From Opitutaceae bacterium (GTDB lineage: Bacteria > Verrucomicrobiota > Verrucomicrobiia > Opitutales > Opitutaceae), in contig JAEUHC010000002.1 in the NCBI GenBank assembly GCA_016794785.1, positions 1-64,000 of the forward strand: a DNA stretch of 64,000 nucleotides, given 5' to 3'. Both the position numbers and the translations under genes were made by a program. The notes beneath the pieces were generated by a model. It had not been told where the DNA came from. It saw only the letters and a program-made list of their open reading frames with translations, and searched no databases. Each line of letters opens with the position of its first letter. The first letter of the stretch is position 1. Of the stretch, positions 36,443 to 44,890 are shown one piece after another.

Positions 36443-37339
36443 ATGAACGCCCTCGCCCCCGCCTCGCCCAACTCGTCTGCGGTTGCACAGGCGCGCACAC
36501 TGCCCCGCACCGCGCGTTGGCTCCTGCTCGCGCCGCTCGCCGTCTGGCTGATCGCCTTCGTCGTCGCGCCCGCGTTCATCCTCGTCGTTTACAGCTTCAG
36601 CGAGCGCGACGAGCTCGGCCGCGTGGTGTTCACGTTCACGTTTGAAAACTACGAGCGCGCCTTCGATCCGGTTTACCTGTCGGTCTTCGGCCGCTCGGTC
36701 GGCTACGCGACGGTGACGACCGCGATTTGCGCGGTGCTGGCCTATCCGGTGGCGTGGTGCATGGCGCAGGCGCGCCCGCCGTGGCGTGAGCGGCTGCTCG
36801 TGCTCGTGATGATTCCGTTTTGGACGAGCTTCCTCATCCGCACCTACGCTTGGATCACGATCCTAAAATCCGAAGGCCTGCTCAACGGCCTGTTGCTCTA
36901 CACGCACACGATCGCCGCGCCACTCGAGCTGCTCTACACGCCGGGCGCGGTGGTGCTCGGTCTCGTCTATGCCTACCTGCCGTTCATGATCCTGCCAATC
37001 TACGGCAGCGCGGAGAAACTCGATCCGGCGCTCATCGAGGCGGCGCACGATCTCGGGTGCGGGCCGTGGCGGTCGTTTGCGCGCGTGGTGCTGCCGCTCA
37101 CGCGGCCGGGGCTCGCGGCGGGCGTGATGATGGTCTTCGTGCCGGCGATCGGGATGTTTGCGATCTCGGACCTGATGGGCGGCGCGCGTGTGCCGCTCAT
37201 CGGCAACGTCATCCAGGATCAGTTCGTCGGACAGGCGCGCGACAAGCCCTTCGGCGCGGCGCTCGCGGTGATCTTCATGCTCATCTTCATCACGGCCTAC
37301 TGGCTCTGGCAGCGGCGCGCGGAGGCGCGGACGGCATGA
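36443..37339 (+). CDS. potB: spermidine/putrescine-type ABC transporter permease (PotB-like)
   Basis: A 298-residue membrane subunit with six hydrophobic helices and the coupling loop LIEAAHDLGCGPWRSFARVVLPLTRPGL. The characteristic PotB segments are FTFENYERAFDPVYLSVFGRS, IPFWTSFLIRTYAW and GNVIQDQF. The N-terminal 35 residues are a variable cytoplasmic tail. Its stop overlaps the potA start by four bases. It pairs with PotC to form the membrane channel. The only separation from potD is the repeat-filled gap of 169 bases. Confidence 0.9.
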   Translation: MNALAPASPNSSAVAQARTLPRTARWLLLAPLAVWLIAFVVAPAFILVVYSFSERDELGRVVFTFTFENYERAFDPVYLSVFGRSVGYATVTTAICAVLAYPVAWCMAQARPPWRERLLVLVMIPFWTSFLIRTYAWITILKSEGLLNGLLLYTHTIAAPLELLYTPGAVVLGLVYAYLPFMILPIYGSAEKLDPALIEAAHDLGCGPWRSFARVVLPLTRPGLAAGVMMVFVPAIGMFAISDLMGGARVPLIGNVIQDQFVGQARDKPFGAALAVIFMLIFITAYWLWQRRAEARTA

Positions 37340-38421
37340 GCGCGACGGTGGAACTGCGTGGCGTGGCGAAACGCTTCGGCGCCGTCGTGGCGGTCGATGA
37401 GGTGTCGCTGACGGTGCAGGCCGGGGAATTCCTCACGCTGCTCGGCCCCTCGGGCTGCGGGAAGACGACGCTGCTGCGCCTGATCGCCGGCTTCGAGACA
37501 CCCGATCGCGGCGCCGTGTTGATCGGCGGCGCGGAAGTGACGCACTTGCCGCCGCACCGGCGCGACGTGAACCAGGTTTTCCAGAGCTACGCGCTCTTTC
37601 CGCACCTGAGCGTGCGCGAGAACATCGCGTTTGGCCTGCGACTGCAGGGCGTGACGCGCGCCGCCCGGGAGACGCGCGTGGCCGAGATGCTCGCGCTCGT
37701 GGCGCTCGCGGACTGCGTGGACCGCCAGCCGCACCAACTTTCGGGCGGGCAGCGGCAGCGCGTCGCGCTGGCCCGGGCCCTCGCGCCGCGCCCGGCGGTG
37801 CTGCTGCTCGACGAGCCGCTCGCGGCGCTCGATGCGCGCCTGCGGCAGGCGATGCAGCTGGAGCTGAAGCGCCTGCAACGGCAGGTGGGCACGACCTTCG
37901 TCCTCGTGACGCACGATCAAGCCGAGGCGCTCGCGATGAGCGATCGCGTGGCGCTCGTGAACCGCGGCCGCATCGAGCAGATCGGCCGGGCGACGGAACT
38001 CTACGATCGGCCGGCGACGGAGTTTGCGGCGGAGTTCATCGGCCAGGCCAACGTGCTCGAGGCTGAACTGGTCGGGCGCAGCGAGGGGAGCGTGCGTCTG
38101 CGCGTGGGCGCGGGCTTCGAACTGCATGTGCCCGCGGCGGCGTGGCCGGGCGAGGCGACACGCGCCAAGATCGCGATCCGCGCGGAAAAAATCCGGCTCT
38201 GCGCGCCGCCGGCGTCCGGCGAAGAGCCAGGGTTCTCCGCGCGGGTGGAGGAGAAGGTTTTCCAAGGCGCCAGCGATCGACTCTCGCTGGTGACGGCGGA
38301 CGGCGGGCGGTTAATCGCGATGGCGCAGAGCGGGTATGCAGGGCAGGGGAGCTTTCGCCCGGGCGACGCGGTCTGGTGTGCGGTGCGCCCGGAGGATGTC
38401 GTGGTGTTGGGCGCAACCTGA
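37336..38421 (+). CDS. potA: spermidine/putrescine-type ABC transporter ATPase (PotA-like)
   Basis: A 361-residue ATPase. Walker A is GPSGCGKTT, the Q-loop is NQVFQSYALFPHLSVRENI, the signature is LSGGQRQRVALARAL, Walker B is VLLLDEPLAALD, and the H-loop is VTHDQ. A C-terminal TOBE domain (about 285-355) reads FSARVEEKVFQGASDRLSLV and is typical of PotA. It is the last pot gene, translationally coupled to potB (ATGA). It powers uptake from the cytoplasmic side. Confidence 0.92.
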   Translation: MSATVELRGVAKRFGAVVAVDEVSLTVQAGEFLTLLGPSGCGKTTLLRLIAGFETPDRGAVLIGGAEVTHLPPHRRDVNQVFQSYALFPHLSVRENIAFGLRLQGVTRAARETRVAEMLALVALADCVDRQPHQLSGGQRQRVALARALAPRPAVLLLDEPLAALDARLRQAMQLELKRLQRQVGTTFVLVTHDQAEALAMSDRVALVNRGRIEQIGRATELYDRPATEFAAEFIGQANVLEAELVGRSEGSVRLRVGAGFELHVPAAAWPGEATRAKIAIRAEKIRLCAPPASGEEPGFSARVEEKVFQGASDRLSLVTADGGRLIAMAQSGYAGQGSFRPGDAVWCAVRPEDVVVLGAT

Positions 38422-38429
38422 GGCGATTT

Positions 38430-38490
38430 TGTGGGAGCGAGCTTGCTCGCGACTTCGCGGCCCCAAGTCGCCAGCAAGTTTTCTCCCACA
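38430..38490. repeat. REP-like inverted repeat close to the Pseudomonas REP consensus
   Basis: The left arm TGTGGGAGCGAGCTTGCTCG (from 38430) and the inverted right arm (38467-38490) agree at about 20 of 24 positions. The GGGAGCGAGCTTGCTCGCG core is very like the abundant REP of Pseudomonas species. It lies between potA and the AAA-ATPase gene and ends about 20 bases before the ATPase ATG. No RAYT (REP-associated tyrosine transposase) gene is in the window. Confidence 0.75.
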
Positions 38491-38509
38491 GGTTGGCGAC
38501 GTTGCCGTG

Positions 38510-39544
38510 ATGCAGAGCGGCGTTGCCACGCCCATGGTGCCGCCGCAACGTCGCCGCGTGATCGCGTCCATTGCGTTTCAGAATTTCAAGGCGCTGCGCA
38601 ACACGCGTGTCGCCCTCGCGCCCTTCAACCTCGTGATCGGCCCCAATGGCAGCGGCAAGACGAGCCTCATCGAAGCCGTGATGCGGTTGAAGACGCTCTC
38701 GAAGCTGCCTCTCGCGGAGGGCCCCGCTTCATCTCAAAAAGCGGGCGGTCCCGAGATCGAGTTTGGTTTCGACCCGCCACACGACGGCATCACCGCGCGG
38801 CTCAGCTGCGTGTCGGACACGGTGTGCGACACGCTGCGGATCACCCCGGAGGCAGCGCCGGGCTGGCCGGCGCTGCGCACCGAATTGGCGGGCCTCCGCA
38901 GCTACACCCTCCGGCCGGAGGCGATGGCGGGCGCGGCCCGGCGTGAAGACGGTGCGCGACTCTCTTCGAGCGGCCACAATCTCGCCGCGGTGCTGGCGCA
39001 GTTGCGCGAGACGGCGCCCGAGGCGTTTGCGGGGATGACCGCGGAGCTGCTTCGCATCGTGCCGGAGTTTGCGGCGCTGGAACTGGCGGAGGAGGGCGGG
39101 CAGGCGAGTTTCTCGCTCCGGCTGGCCGAGGGCGGGGAGGTGCCGGCCGACGAACTCTCCCAGGGCACCCTCTGTCTCGTGGCGGTGCTCGCGCTGGCCT
39201 GCGATCCTGCGCCGCCGCGGGTGCTCTGCATCGAGGAGATTGACCGCGGCTTTCACCCGCGGACGCTGCGGGAGGTGCGGGACGCGCTCTACCGGCTGAG
39301 CCATCCGCGCTCTTTCGGGCTTGAGCGCGCTCCGACGCAGATCATCACGACCACGCACTCGCCCTACTTCATCGACCTCTTCCGCGATCATCCGGACGAA
39401 GTCATCATCTCGCAGAAGCAGGGGCGGGCGGCGCAGTTTTCCCGGCTCTCGGATCGTTCCGATCTCGGCACGCTGCTCGGCGAAGGCTCGCTCGGCGACA
39501 TGTGGTTCAGCGGCATCCTCGGCGGCGTGCCGGAGGAGCGATGA
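38510..39544 (+). CDS. AAA_15/21 (OLD/RecF-like) ATPase of a two-gene unit
   Basis: A 344-residue ABC-type ATPase of the RecF/SMC-like clade. The order is IAFQNFKALRNTRVAL (about 21-36), Walker A GPNGSGKT (44-51), a middle coiled or helical insert, a signature-like LSQGTLCLVAVLAL (216-229), Walker B VLCIEEIDRGFHP (238-250), and H-loop TTHSPYFIDLF. The C-terminal tail is LGTLLGEGSLGDMWFSG. It lacks a TOPRIM domain of its own, and the next gene, overlapping by ATGA, supplies one. Start ATG 38510, or 38534 (MVPPQRRR). Single-chain OLD proteins and AriA of PARIS are the nearest functional analogues I know. Confidence 0.8.
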   Translation: MQSGVATPMVPPQRRRVIASIAFQNFKALRNTRVALAPFNLVIGPNGSGKTSLIEAVMRLKTLSKLPLAEGPASSQKAGGPEIEFGFDPPHDGITARLSCVSDTVCDTLRITPEAAPGWPALRTELAGLRSYTLRPEAMAGAARREDGARLSSSGHNLAAVLAQLRETAPEAFAGMTAELLRIVPEFAALELAEEGGQASFSLRLAEGGEVPADELSQGTLCLVAVLALACDPAPPRVLCIEEIDRGFHPRTLREVRDALYRLSHPRSFGLERAPTQIITTTHSPYFIDLFRDHPDEVIISQKQGRAAQFSRLSDRSDLGTLLGEGSLGDMWFSGILGGVPEER

Positions 39545-40188
39545 AGCTCGCGCTGCTGAGCGAATCGCCCGCGGACGAAGCGGCGCTGCGGGTGCTCGTG
39601 GCCGCGGTGCTCGGCGGGAAACCGCAGTTCGTCGCGCCGGGCTACCGGGCCCGCGGCTGGCCCAACGTCGCGCAGCTCATGCCCGCCGTGCTGCGCCACC
39701 TCCACTTCAACACCGCGGCCGACGCGTTGGTCGTGGTGGCCGATGCCGACGACACCGTCGTGCATGACGCCGAGCACGAGGCCCCGGGGTATTTTCATCC
39801 GCAGTGCCGGCTGTGCCAGTTGCGCGCGGTGCATCGCCAGACGGTGAAAAACCTGCCCCCGGCCCACGGTCGGGGACGCGTTGTCGGTGTGATTGGCGTC
39901 GCAGTGCCGGCCATCGAGGCGTGGTATCTTTGCGGTCGCGATCCACAGGTGAGCGAGGCCGCCTGGATCGAGGGCCGGGCCCGGGGACGAATCCCCTACA
40001 CCCGGGCCGACCTCAAGCTGCGCGTCTATGGCACCGACCGTCCGAGTCTCTCCCACGAGATGGCGTGCGCGCTCCGCGAGGTCGGGCGGCAGCGCGCCGA
40101 TTTGCGGCGGTTGGAAAACGACTTTCTCGGCTTCGCCCTGCTCGCCGCCGATCTCAGGGGGCTGGCGCGGTCGGTCAAAAATCGTTGA
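39541..40188 (+). CDS. TOPRIM-like (DUF4276-type) protein paired with the AAA ATPase
   Basis: A 215-residue protein. The N-terminus MKLALLSESPADEAALRVLV places an acidic residue (Glu8) as in TOPRIM motif 1. ADALVVVADADD gives the DxD motif (Asp68, Asp70). A PAIEAWYLCG segment follows, as in DUF4276 proteins. A possible metal site HPQCRLCQLRAVH lies at about residues 84-97. TOPRIM partners of AAA-ATPases commonly cleave nucleic acid. The start overlaps the ATPase stop by four bases, so the two are made together. Its own stop lies within a palindromic MarR-type site. The TOPRIM call rests on these motifs only. Confidence 0.65.
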   Translation: MKLALLSESPADEAALRVLVAAVLGGKPQFVAPGYRARGWPNVAQLMPAVLRHLHFNTAADALVVVADADDTVVHDAEHEAPGYFHPQCRLCQLRAVHRQTVKNLPPAHGRGRVVGVIGVAVPAIEAWYLCGRDPQVSEAAWIEGRARGRIPYTRADLKLRVYGTDRPSLSHEMACALREVGRQRADLRRLENDFLGFALLAADLRGLARSVKNR

Positions 40189-40197
40189 CATATCAAC
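40184..40197. promoter_or_regulatory. probable MarR operator overlapping a TTGACA hexamer
   Basis: GTTGACATATCAAC is a perfect palindrome (GTTGA-CATA-TCAAC) 22 bases before the marR ATG. It contains a consensus -35 hexamer TTGACA and overlaps the stop codon of the upstream gene. TTGA..TCAA half-sites are common in MarR operators, so autorepression is likely. The site may also control the downstream acyltransferase/ligase gene if read in one transcript. Confidence 0.55.
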
Positions 40198-40219
40198 TAA
40201 ACGGCAGAGAACCGGGCGC

Positions 40220-40669
40220 ATGAAACCCGCCCCGGACCCCGAACTCATCTCCGCCGTGATGACGACGGCCGATGCGTTTTTGCGCGCGAGCCAGCGGCTC
40301 TTCCGTCCGCTCGGGCTCACCGCGGCGCAATACAACGTCCTCAACCTGCTCGCCGCGCAGCCCGACGGCATCACGCAGCGCGAGCTGGGCGACCTGCTCG
40401 TGGTGGACCGCTCCAACGTGACCGGTCTGCTCGACCGCATGGGCGCCTCGGGCTGGGTGCGGCGTGCGGATGATCCCGAGGACCGCCGGGCCTACCGCGT
40501 GCGGCTTACGCCCGCGGGCCGCACGCTTTGGTCCAAGGCCGAGCCGCGTTATCGCGCGGTCGCCGCGCAAGTCGTCGGCGGACTGGGTGCCGCCGAGCGC
40601 ACGCTATGCCTGGAGGCGCTGCGGCAGATGGAGCAGGCGGCGGTGCGCTGGTCGTCGCCCGAAACGTGA
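40220..40669 (+). CDS. MarR-family transcriptional regulator
   Basis: A 149-residue dimeric winged-helix repressor. The core is LGLTAAQYNVLNLLAAQPDGITQRELGDLLVVDRSNVTGLLDRMGASGWVRRADDPEDRRAYRVRLT (about 34-100, quoted only by its pattern). It shows the helix-turn-helix, the recognition helix DRSNVTGLLDRM and the wing DPEDRRAYRV with the invariant DxRxxR-type motif. The start at 40220 follows a GTTGACATATCAAC palindrome. The next gene, an acyltransferase/AMP-ligase fusion, begins 60 bases downstream and is the likeliest target. The ligand is unknown. Confidence 0.88.
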   Translation: MKPAPDPELISAVMTTADAFLRASQRLFRPLGLTAAQYNVLNLLAAQPDGITQRELGDLLVVDRSNVTGLLDRMGASGWVRRADDPEDRRAYRVRLTPAGRTLWSKAEPRYRAVAAQVVGGLGAAERTLCLEALRQMEQAAVRWSSPET

Positions 40670-40729
40670 ACGTCCTGATGAATTTCTTTGCCCCCACCGC
40701 GCACAGCCGCGCATAACCCCACCGCTTTC

Positions 40730-42958
40730 ATGCCCCCCCTGATTCGTCGGCGCACGCACCTGCCGTATTTCCTCGAGCTAATCGCGAGCTGGATCGCGCG
40801 GCTGCTGTATCGCGTGCGCACGAGCGGGCTCGAGCATTTCCCGTGCGAGGGTGGCGTGCTGCTCATCTCGAACCACATCTCCTACATCGACGTCGTCGTG
40901 CTGCAGCTCGCCTGTCCGCGGCCGATTCGATTTGTCGGCCACAAGGGGCTGCGGCGAAACGCATTTTTCAATTGGTGCTTCGAGATCACGGGCTGCATCG
41001 GCATCTCCGCCGAGCAGCCGCGCGAGGGCATGCGCGCCGCCGTGCAGGCGCTTAAGAGCGGCGAACTCGTCTGCATCTGCCCCGAGGGCCACATCTCGCG
41101 CACGGGCCAGCTCATGGAGATTCAGCGCGGCTTCGAGGTCATCGCGCGGCAGGCCGGCGTGCCGGTCGTGGCCGCGGCGATCGACGGTGTGTGGGGCTCG
41201 GTGTTCTCCTTCGCCGGCAACAAATACCTCTGGAAATCGCCGCGGCTGCTGCCGACGCATGTCTTCATCGCCTTTGGCCGGCCGACGCCCCCGGCGGAGA
41301 TCTCGACGGCGTGGGCGCGCCGCGAGCTGCTCGATCTGGGCGAGCGGGCGTTTCAGGAGCGGCCGGTGCTCAGGCGCCACCTCGGCCGCGAATGCGTGCG
41401 GGCGCTCACCAAGCATCCCGGCCGCATCGCCGTGATCGATCGCACGGCGTCGCGTCGCGTCGTGACGCGCGGCCAGCTTTACGCCGCGGCGGCGTTGCTC
41501 TCGCGGCGCATCCGCGCGACCATTCCGGAGCAGCGCGTGGGCATCGTGCTGCCGCCCGGCGCGGGCGCCTGCATCGCCAATCTCGCCGTGCTTTGCGCGG
41601 GCAAGATTCCCGTGAACCTGAACTTCACCGCCGGCCGGGCGGCGCTGGAGGCGAGCTTCCGCATCGCGGGGATCGGCGCCGTGATCTCCGCCGACGCCGT
41701 GCGCGCCAAGGTCCCCGCCTTTCCCTGGCCAGAACGCACGCTCGACTTGAAGACCGAGATCGAGGCCGCGGGCGGCAAGCGCGCGATGCTGCCCTGGCTG
41801 CTCGCCGCGTGGCTGCTGCCCAACCAGTGGTGCGCGGGGCTGCTGGGTCTGCCGCACGTGGGCGATCGGCAGGAGGCGGGCCTGCTCTTCACCAGCGGCA
41901 GCTCCGGCGAGCCCAAGGGCGTGGCGCTCACGCACCGCAACATCCTCGCCAACTGCGCGCAGATTTCCTCGCTCTCGATTCTGCCGGAGACGTGCTCGCT
42001 GCTCGCGTGCCTGCCGGTGTTCCACAGCTTCGGCTTCACCGTCACGCTCTGGTATCCGATCCTGCGTGGCTGCCACATCGTCTCGGTCCCGAGTCCGCTG
42101 GAGACGCGCAAAATCATCGACGCGATCCGCGAGGAAGAGGTCACGACGCTCATCGGCGCGCCGACCTTCGTGCGGCCCGTGCTGAAAAAAGCCCAGCCTG
42201 GCGAACTGCGCTCGCTCAACCTCGTCGTCACCGGCGCGGAGAAGCTGCCCGAGGATCTCCGCCAGGGCTTCCTCGAGAACTTCCATCTCGAAATCATGGA
42301 GGGCTACGGTCTCACGGAGACTTCGCCCGCCAGCAACATCAACCAGCCGCACCCGCCCGTCGTCCTCTCGACCAACGAGCCGCAGGCCGGCAAGCGCCAC
42401 GCCTCCGTGGGCCGCATGATGCCCGGCATGACCGCCCGCATCGTCGATCCCGACACGGGCGCGGATCTGCCGCACACGGCGCAGGGCCTCGTGCTCTTCC
42501 GCGGCGCGAATGTGTTCGAGGGCTACCTCGGCGACGAGGAGAAGACCCGCGCGGCTTTCCGCGACGGGTGGTTTGTGACAGGCGATCTCGGGCGCTTCGA
42601 CGAAGACGGGTTTCTTTTTATCGAAGGCCGTCTCTCGCGGTTTTCGAAGATCGGCGGCGAGATGGTGCCGCACGGGACCGTGGAGCAAAAGATCATTGAG
42701 CTCTTTGGCTGGGATCAGCTGGAGGCGCCGACGGTCTTCGTGACCAGTGTGCCCGATGCGACGAAGGGCGAAGCGCTCGTGCTGCTCACCACGAACGACG
42801 TCACCGCCGAGGAGCTGCGCGCTAAGCTCAACGAGTCGGGCGTGCCCAACCTCTGGGTGCCCAAGATGGTCCGCCGCGTGGACAAAATTCCTATGCTGGG
42901 CACGGGTAAGACCGACCTGAAACGCTGCCGCGAGCTGGCGTTCGATCCCACGCGATGA
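40730..42958 (+). CDS. acyltransferase - acyl-CoA/ACP synthetase fusion (Aas-like)
   Basis: A 742-residue two-domain protein. The N-terminal PlsC/LPLAT domain (about 20-220) has SNHISYIDVVVLQLA (NHxxxxD motif), IGISAEQPREGM and CPEGHISRTG. The C-terminal AMP-binding domain (about 235-735) has LFTSGSSGEPKGVALTH, MEGYGLTETSP, WFVTGDLGRFDEDGFLFIEGR and a final catalytic lysine in GTGKTDLKR. This layout is that of bacterial Aas, which reacylates lysophospholipids with recycled fatty acids. It lacks the extra N-terminal MFS region of some homologues. ATG 40730 is chosen over 40688 because homology starts after it. Confidence 0.85.
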   Translation: MPPLIRRRTHLPYFLELIASWIARLLYRVRTSGLEHFPCEGGVLLISNHISYIDVVVLQLACPRPIRFVGHKGLRRNAFFNWCFEITGCIGISAEQPREGMRAAVQALKSGELVCICPEGHISRTGQLMEIQRGFEVIARQAGVPVVAAAIDGVWGSVFSFAGNKYLWKSPRLLPTHVFIAFGRPTPPAEISTAWARRELLDLGERAFQERPVLRRHLGRECVRALTKHPGRIAVIDRTASRRVVTRGQLYAAAALLSRRIRATIPEQRVGIVLPPGAGACIANLAVLCAGKIPVNLNFTAGRAALEASFRIAGIGAVISADAVRAKVPAFPWPERTLDLKTEIEAAGGKRAMLPWLLAAWLLPNQWCAGLLGLPHVGDRQEAGLLFTSGSSGEPKGVALTHRNILANCAQISSLSILPETCSLLACLPVFHSFGFTVTLWYPILRGCHIVSVPSPLETRKIIDAIREEEVTTLIGAPTFVRPVLKKAQPGELRSLNLVVTGAEKLPEDLRQGFLENFHLEIMEGYGLTETSPASNINQPHPPVVLSTNEPQAGKRHASVGRMMPGMTARIVDPDTGADLPHTAQGLVLFRGANVFEGYLGDEEKTRAAFRDGWFVTGDLGRFDEDGFLFIEGRLSRFSKIGGEMVPHGTVEQKIIELFGWDQLEAPTVFVTSVPDATKGEALVLLTTNDVTAEELRAKLNESGVPNLWVPKMVRRVDKIPMLGTGKTDLKRCRELAFDPTR

Positions 42959-43974
42959 GAATTGACTGCCACGTCCACGTGGTGGGCAACGGCACGGGAG
43001 GCACCGGCTGCTGGTATCGGCCACGGGGTGTGACGCGCTTCGGCGCGCCGATGATGCTGCGCGGCGTGGGCCTGCCGAAGTCCGCACTCTCGGGCGACCT
43101 CGACGGGCTCTACGCCGGGCAGATGCTGCGCTACGTGCGCGAGTCGTCGCTCGATGCCGCGGTCATCCTCGCGCAAGACGACGCCTACCGCGCCGACGGC
43201 AAGAAGATCGAGGACACGGGTTCGTTTTACGTGCCGAATGGCTTCGTGCTCGGGCTGTCGCAGAAGCACCCGGAGTTTCTCGCGGCGGTGTCGATCCATC
43301 CGGCGCGACGCGATGCGCACGACGAGTTGGAGCGCTGCCTCGCCGGCGGTGCAGTGATGCTGAAGTGCCTGCCCAACTGCCAAAACATCGACTGGAACGA
43401 TCCGCGCTACACGCGATTCCTCGAACGCATGGCTGAAAGCGGGCTGATCCTGCTCGCGCACACCGGCAGCGAGCGCACTCTACCCGTCCTCGACCGGAAG
43501 CTCGCCGATCCGCGCGTGCTCACGCGTGCGCTCGAGATCGGCGTGACCTGCATCGCCGCGCACTGCGGCACCGGCCTGATGCTGCTCGATCCGGACTACT
43601 TCGATGTGTTCGTCGCGATGACGAAGAAATTCCCGCGGCTCTACGGGGACAACAGCGCGCTGGCGGCGTGCAATTTTCGCGCGCGTCCCGGCGCCATCCG
43701 TCAGCTCGCGACCGATCTCGAGCTGCAGCAGCGCATCCTCCACGGGAGCGACGTGCCCGTGCCGGTGACGGCGATCCTGGCGTGGGCCTTTGGCCTCGTG
43801 TCGTGGCGGCAGTGGCGCGACACCGCCGCCATCGCCAACCCGATTGAGCGCGACGCACGGATCAAGCGCGCGATGGGTTTCGGCGAGGAAACGTTTACGC
43901 GGCTCGCCGGGCTGCTGCGCGTCCCGGCGCGGGGCAAGTCATCTGCGGTCGCTTCGCCGCCGCCGCCGGGCTGA
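42955..43974 (+). CDS. amidohydrolase-family metal-dependent hydrolase
   Basis: A 339-residue TIM-barrel enzyme of the amidohydrolase_2 type. The N-terminal metal motif is MRIDCHVHVVG (HxH). A conserved SIHPARRDAHDELERCL is followed by a metal His in LLAHTGSE, CIAAHCGTG, and the catalytic Asp in LHGSDVPVPV. The substrate is unknown, and family members include decarboxylases and lactonases. The start overlaps the Aas-like gene by four bases, suggesting one operon. Its TGA stop directly abuts the opposite-strand hisI stop. Confidence 0.8.
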   Translation: MRIDCHVHVVGNGTGGTGCWYRPRGVTRFGAPMMLRGVGLPKSALSGDLDGLYAGQMLRYVRESSLDAAVILAQDDAYRADGKKIEDTGSFYVPNGFVLGLSQKHPEFLAAVSIHPARRDAHDELERCLAGGAVMLKCLPNCQNIDWNDPRYTRFLERMAESGLILLAHTGSERTLPVLDRKLADPRVLTRALEIGVTCIAAHCGTGLMLLDPDYFDVFVAMTKKFPRLYGDNSALAACNFRARPGAIRQLATDLELQQRILHGSDVPVPVTAILAWAFGLVSWRQWRDTAAIANPIERDARIKRAMGFGEETFTRLAGLLRVPARGKSSAVASPPPPG

Positions 43975-44439
43975 TCACTTCTTTTTGTAAACCGTGGCGG
44001 GATCGAAGAGCCGTTCGGCGGTCAGCGTGAGCTTGAAGCCGGAGGCCGCGGCGCCTTCGAGATCGGTGAGTTTGCGATAGAAGCAGGATTTGTATCCGTT
44101 GTGGCAGCTCGCGTTGGCGGCGCCGGTTTGCTCGACCTTGATGAGCAGCACGTCCTGGTCGCAGTCGGTGCGGAGTTCGCGCACGAGCTGGACGTTGCCG
44201 GACTCCTCGCCCTTCACCCAGAGCTTGCCGCGCGAGCGGCTCCAGTAGGTGGCTTTCTTCGTGCGCAGGGTGTGCGCGAGCGACTCGGCGTTCATGAAGG
44301 CGAACATCAGCACCTCGCCGGTGGCGACGTCCTGCGTGATGCAGGGGATGAGGCCGTCGGGGCCGAACTTGGGTTGCAGCGTGGCGCCAAGCTCGATCTC
44401 GGCGGTCGTCGTGCGGGCAGGGAAAACGTAGGTGCTCAT
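43975..44439 (-). CDS. hisI: phosphoribosyl-AMP cyclohydrolase
   Basis: A 154-residue enzyme of histidine synthesis that opens the purine ring of PR-AMP. Its metal and active-site motifs are present: [33 protein letters not shown], and [12 protein letters not shown] with the Zn cysteines. It is the cyclohydrolase alone, with no fused HisE pyrophosphohydrolase domain. The start at ATG 44439 gives [10 protein letters not shown]. It is isolated from other his genes. The 3' end meets the amidohydrolase stop with no spacer. Confidence 0.93.
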   Translation of the reverse strand: MSTYVFPARTTTAEIELGATLQPKFGPDGLIPCITQDVATGEVLMFAFMNAESLAHTLRTKKATYWSRSRGKLWVKGEESGNVQLVRELRTDCDQDVLLIKVEQTGAANASCHNGYKSCFYRKLTDLEGAAASGFKLTLTAERLFDPATVYKKK

Positions 44440-44490
44440 GGTCCCTGGGTGATTGCGGGCAAGGCGGCGTGGAATCAACCCCGCAGTCTG

Positions 44491-44793
44491 TCACGCCGAG
44501 GCAGCAAGCCGGCGCAAATAATCGAAACTGTAGAGGCCCGTGCGATGGCCGTCGCTGAAATCGAACCGCAGCGCGTAGTTGCCGACGCGCTCCCAGCCGA
44601 GCACCTGCACGCCGGGGAATTTCTTGGCGCCGTCGCCGCCGTATTGGTTCCCGAGGATGTCGCGCTCGCCGATGTTGGACGCGCTGGGCGACGCAGCGCG
44701 GAGTTTTTCAAACGGATGGTAGGTCTCCGCGCCGTCGTCCCAGGCGATGGCGACTTCCTGACCGATGAGCTGGATGTTGAGCGGGGCGTGCAT
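44491..44793 (-). CDS. DUF971-domain protein
   Basis: A 100-residue protein with a gamma-butyrobetaine-hydroxylase-like N-terminal (GBBH-like/DUF971) fold: IAWDDGAETYHPFEKLRAASP, then VGNYALRFDFSDGHRTGLYSFDYLRRL. The usual CPCA cysteine motif after the first strand-helix is replaced by AASPSAS, so a metal or iron-sulfur role through those cysteines is excluded. Related proteins have been linked to iron-sulfur assembly in other bacteria. ATG 44793 is favoured. It is divergent from the NADH dehydrogenase gene, 97 bases away. Confidence 0.75.
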   Translation of the reverse strand: MHAPLNIQLIGQEVAIAWDDGAETYHPFEKLRAASPSASNIGERDILGNQYGGDGAKKFPGVQVLGWERVGNYALRFDFSDGHRTGLYSFDYLRRLAASA

Positions 44794-44890
44794 GGCGTGG
44801 TGGGTAGGGAGAATCATCGGGCGGGGATGGACAGCAAATTTATCGCGCGCGGGCGTTGCCAAGGCGCGGCTGCGGGACAGCTTCGGCCGC

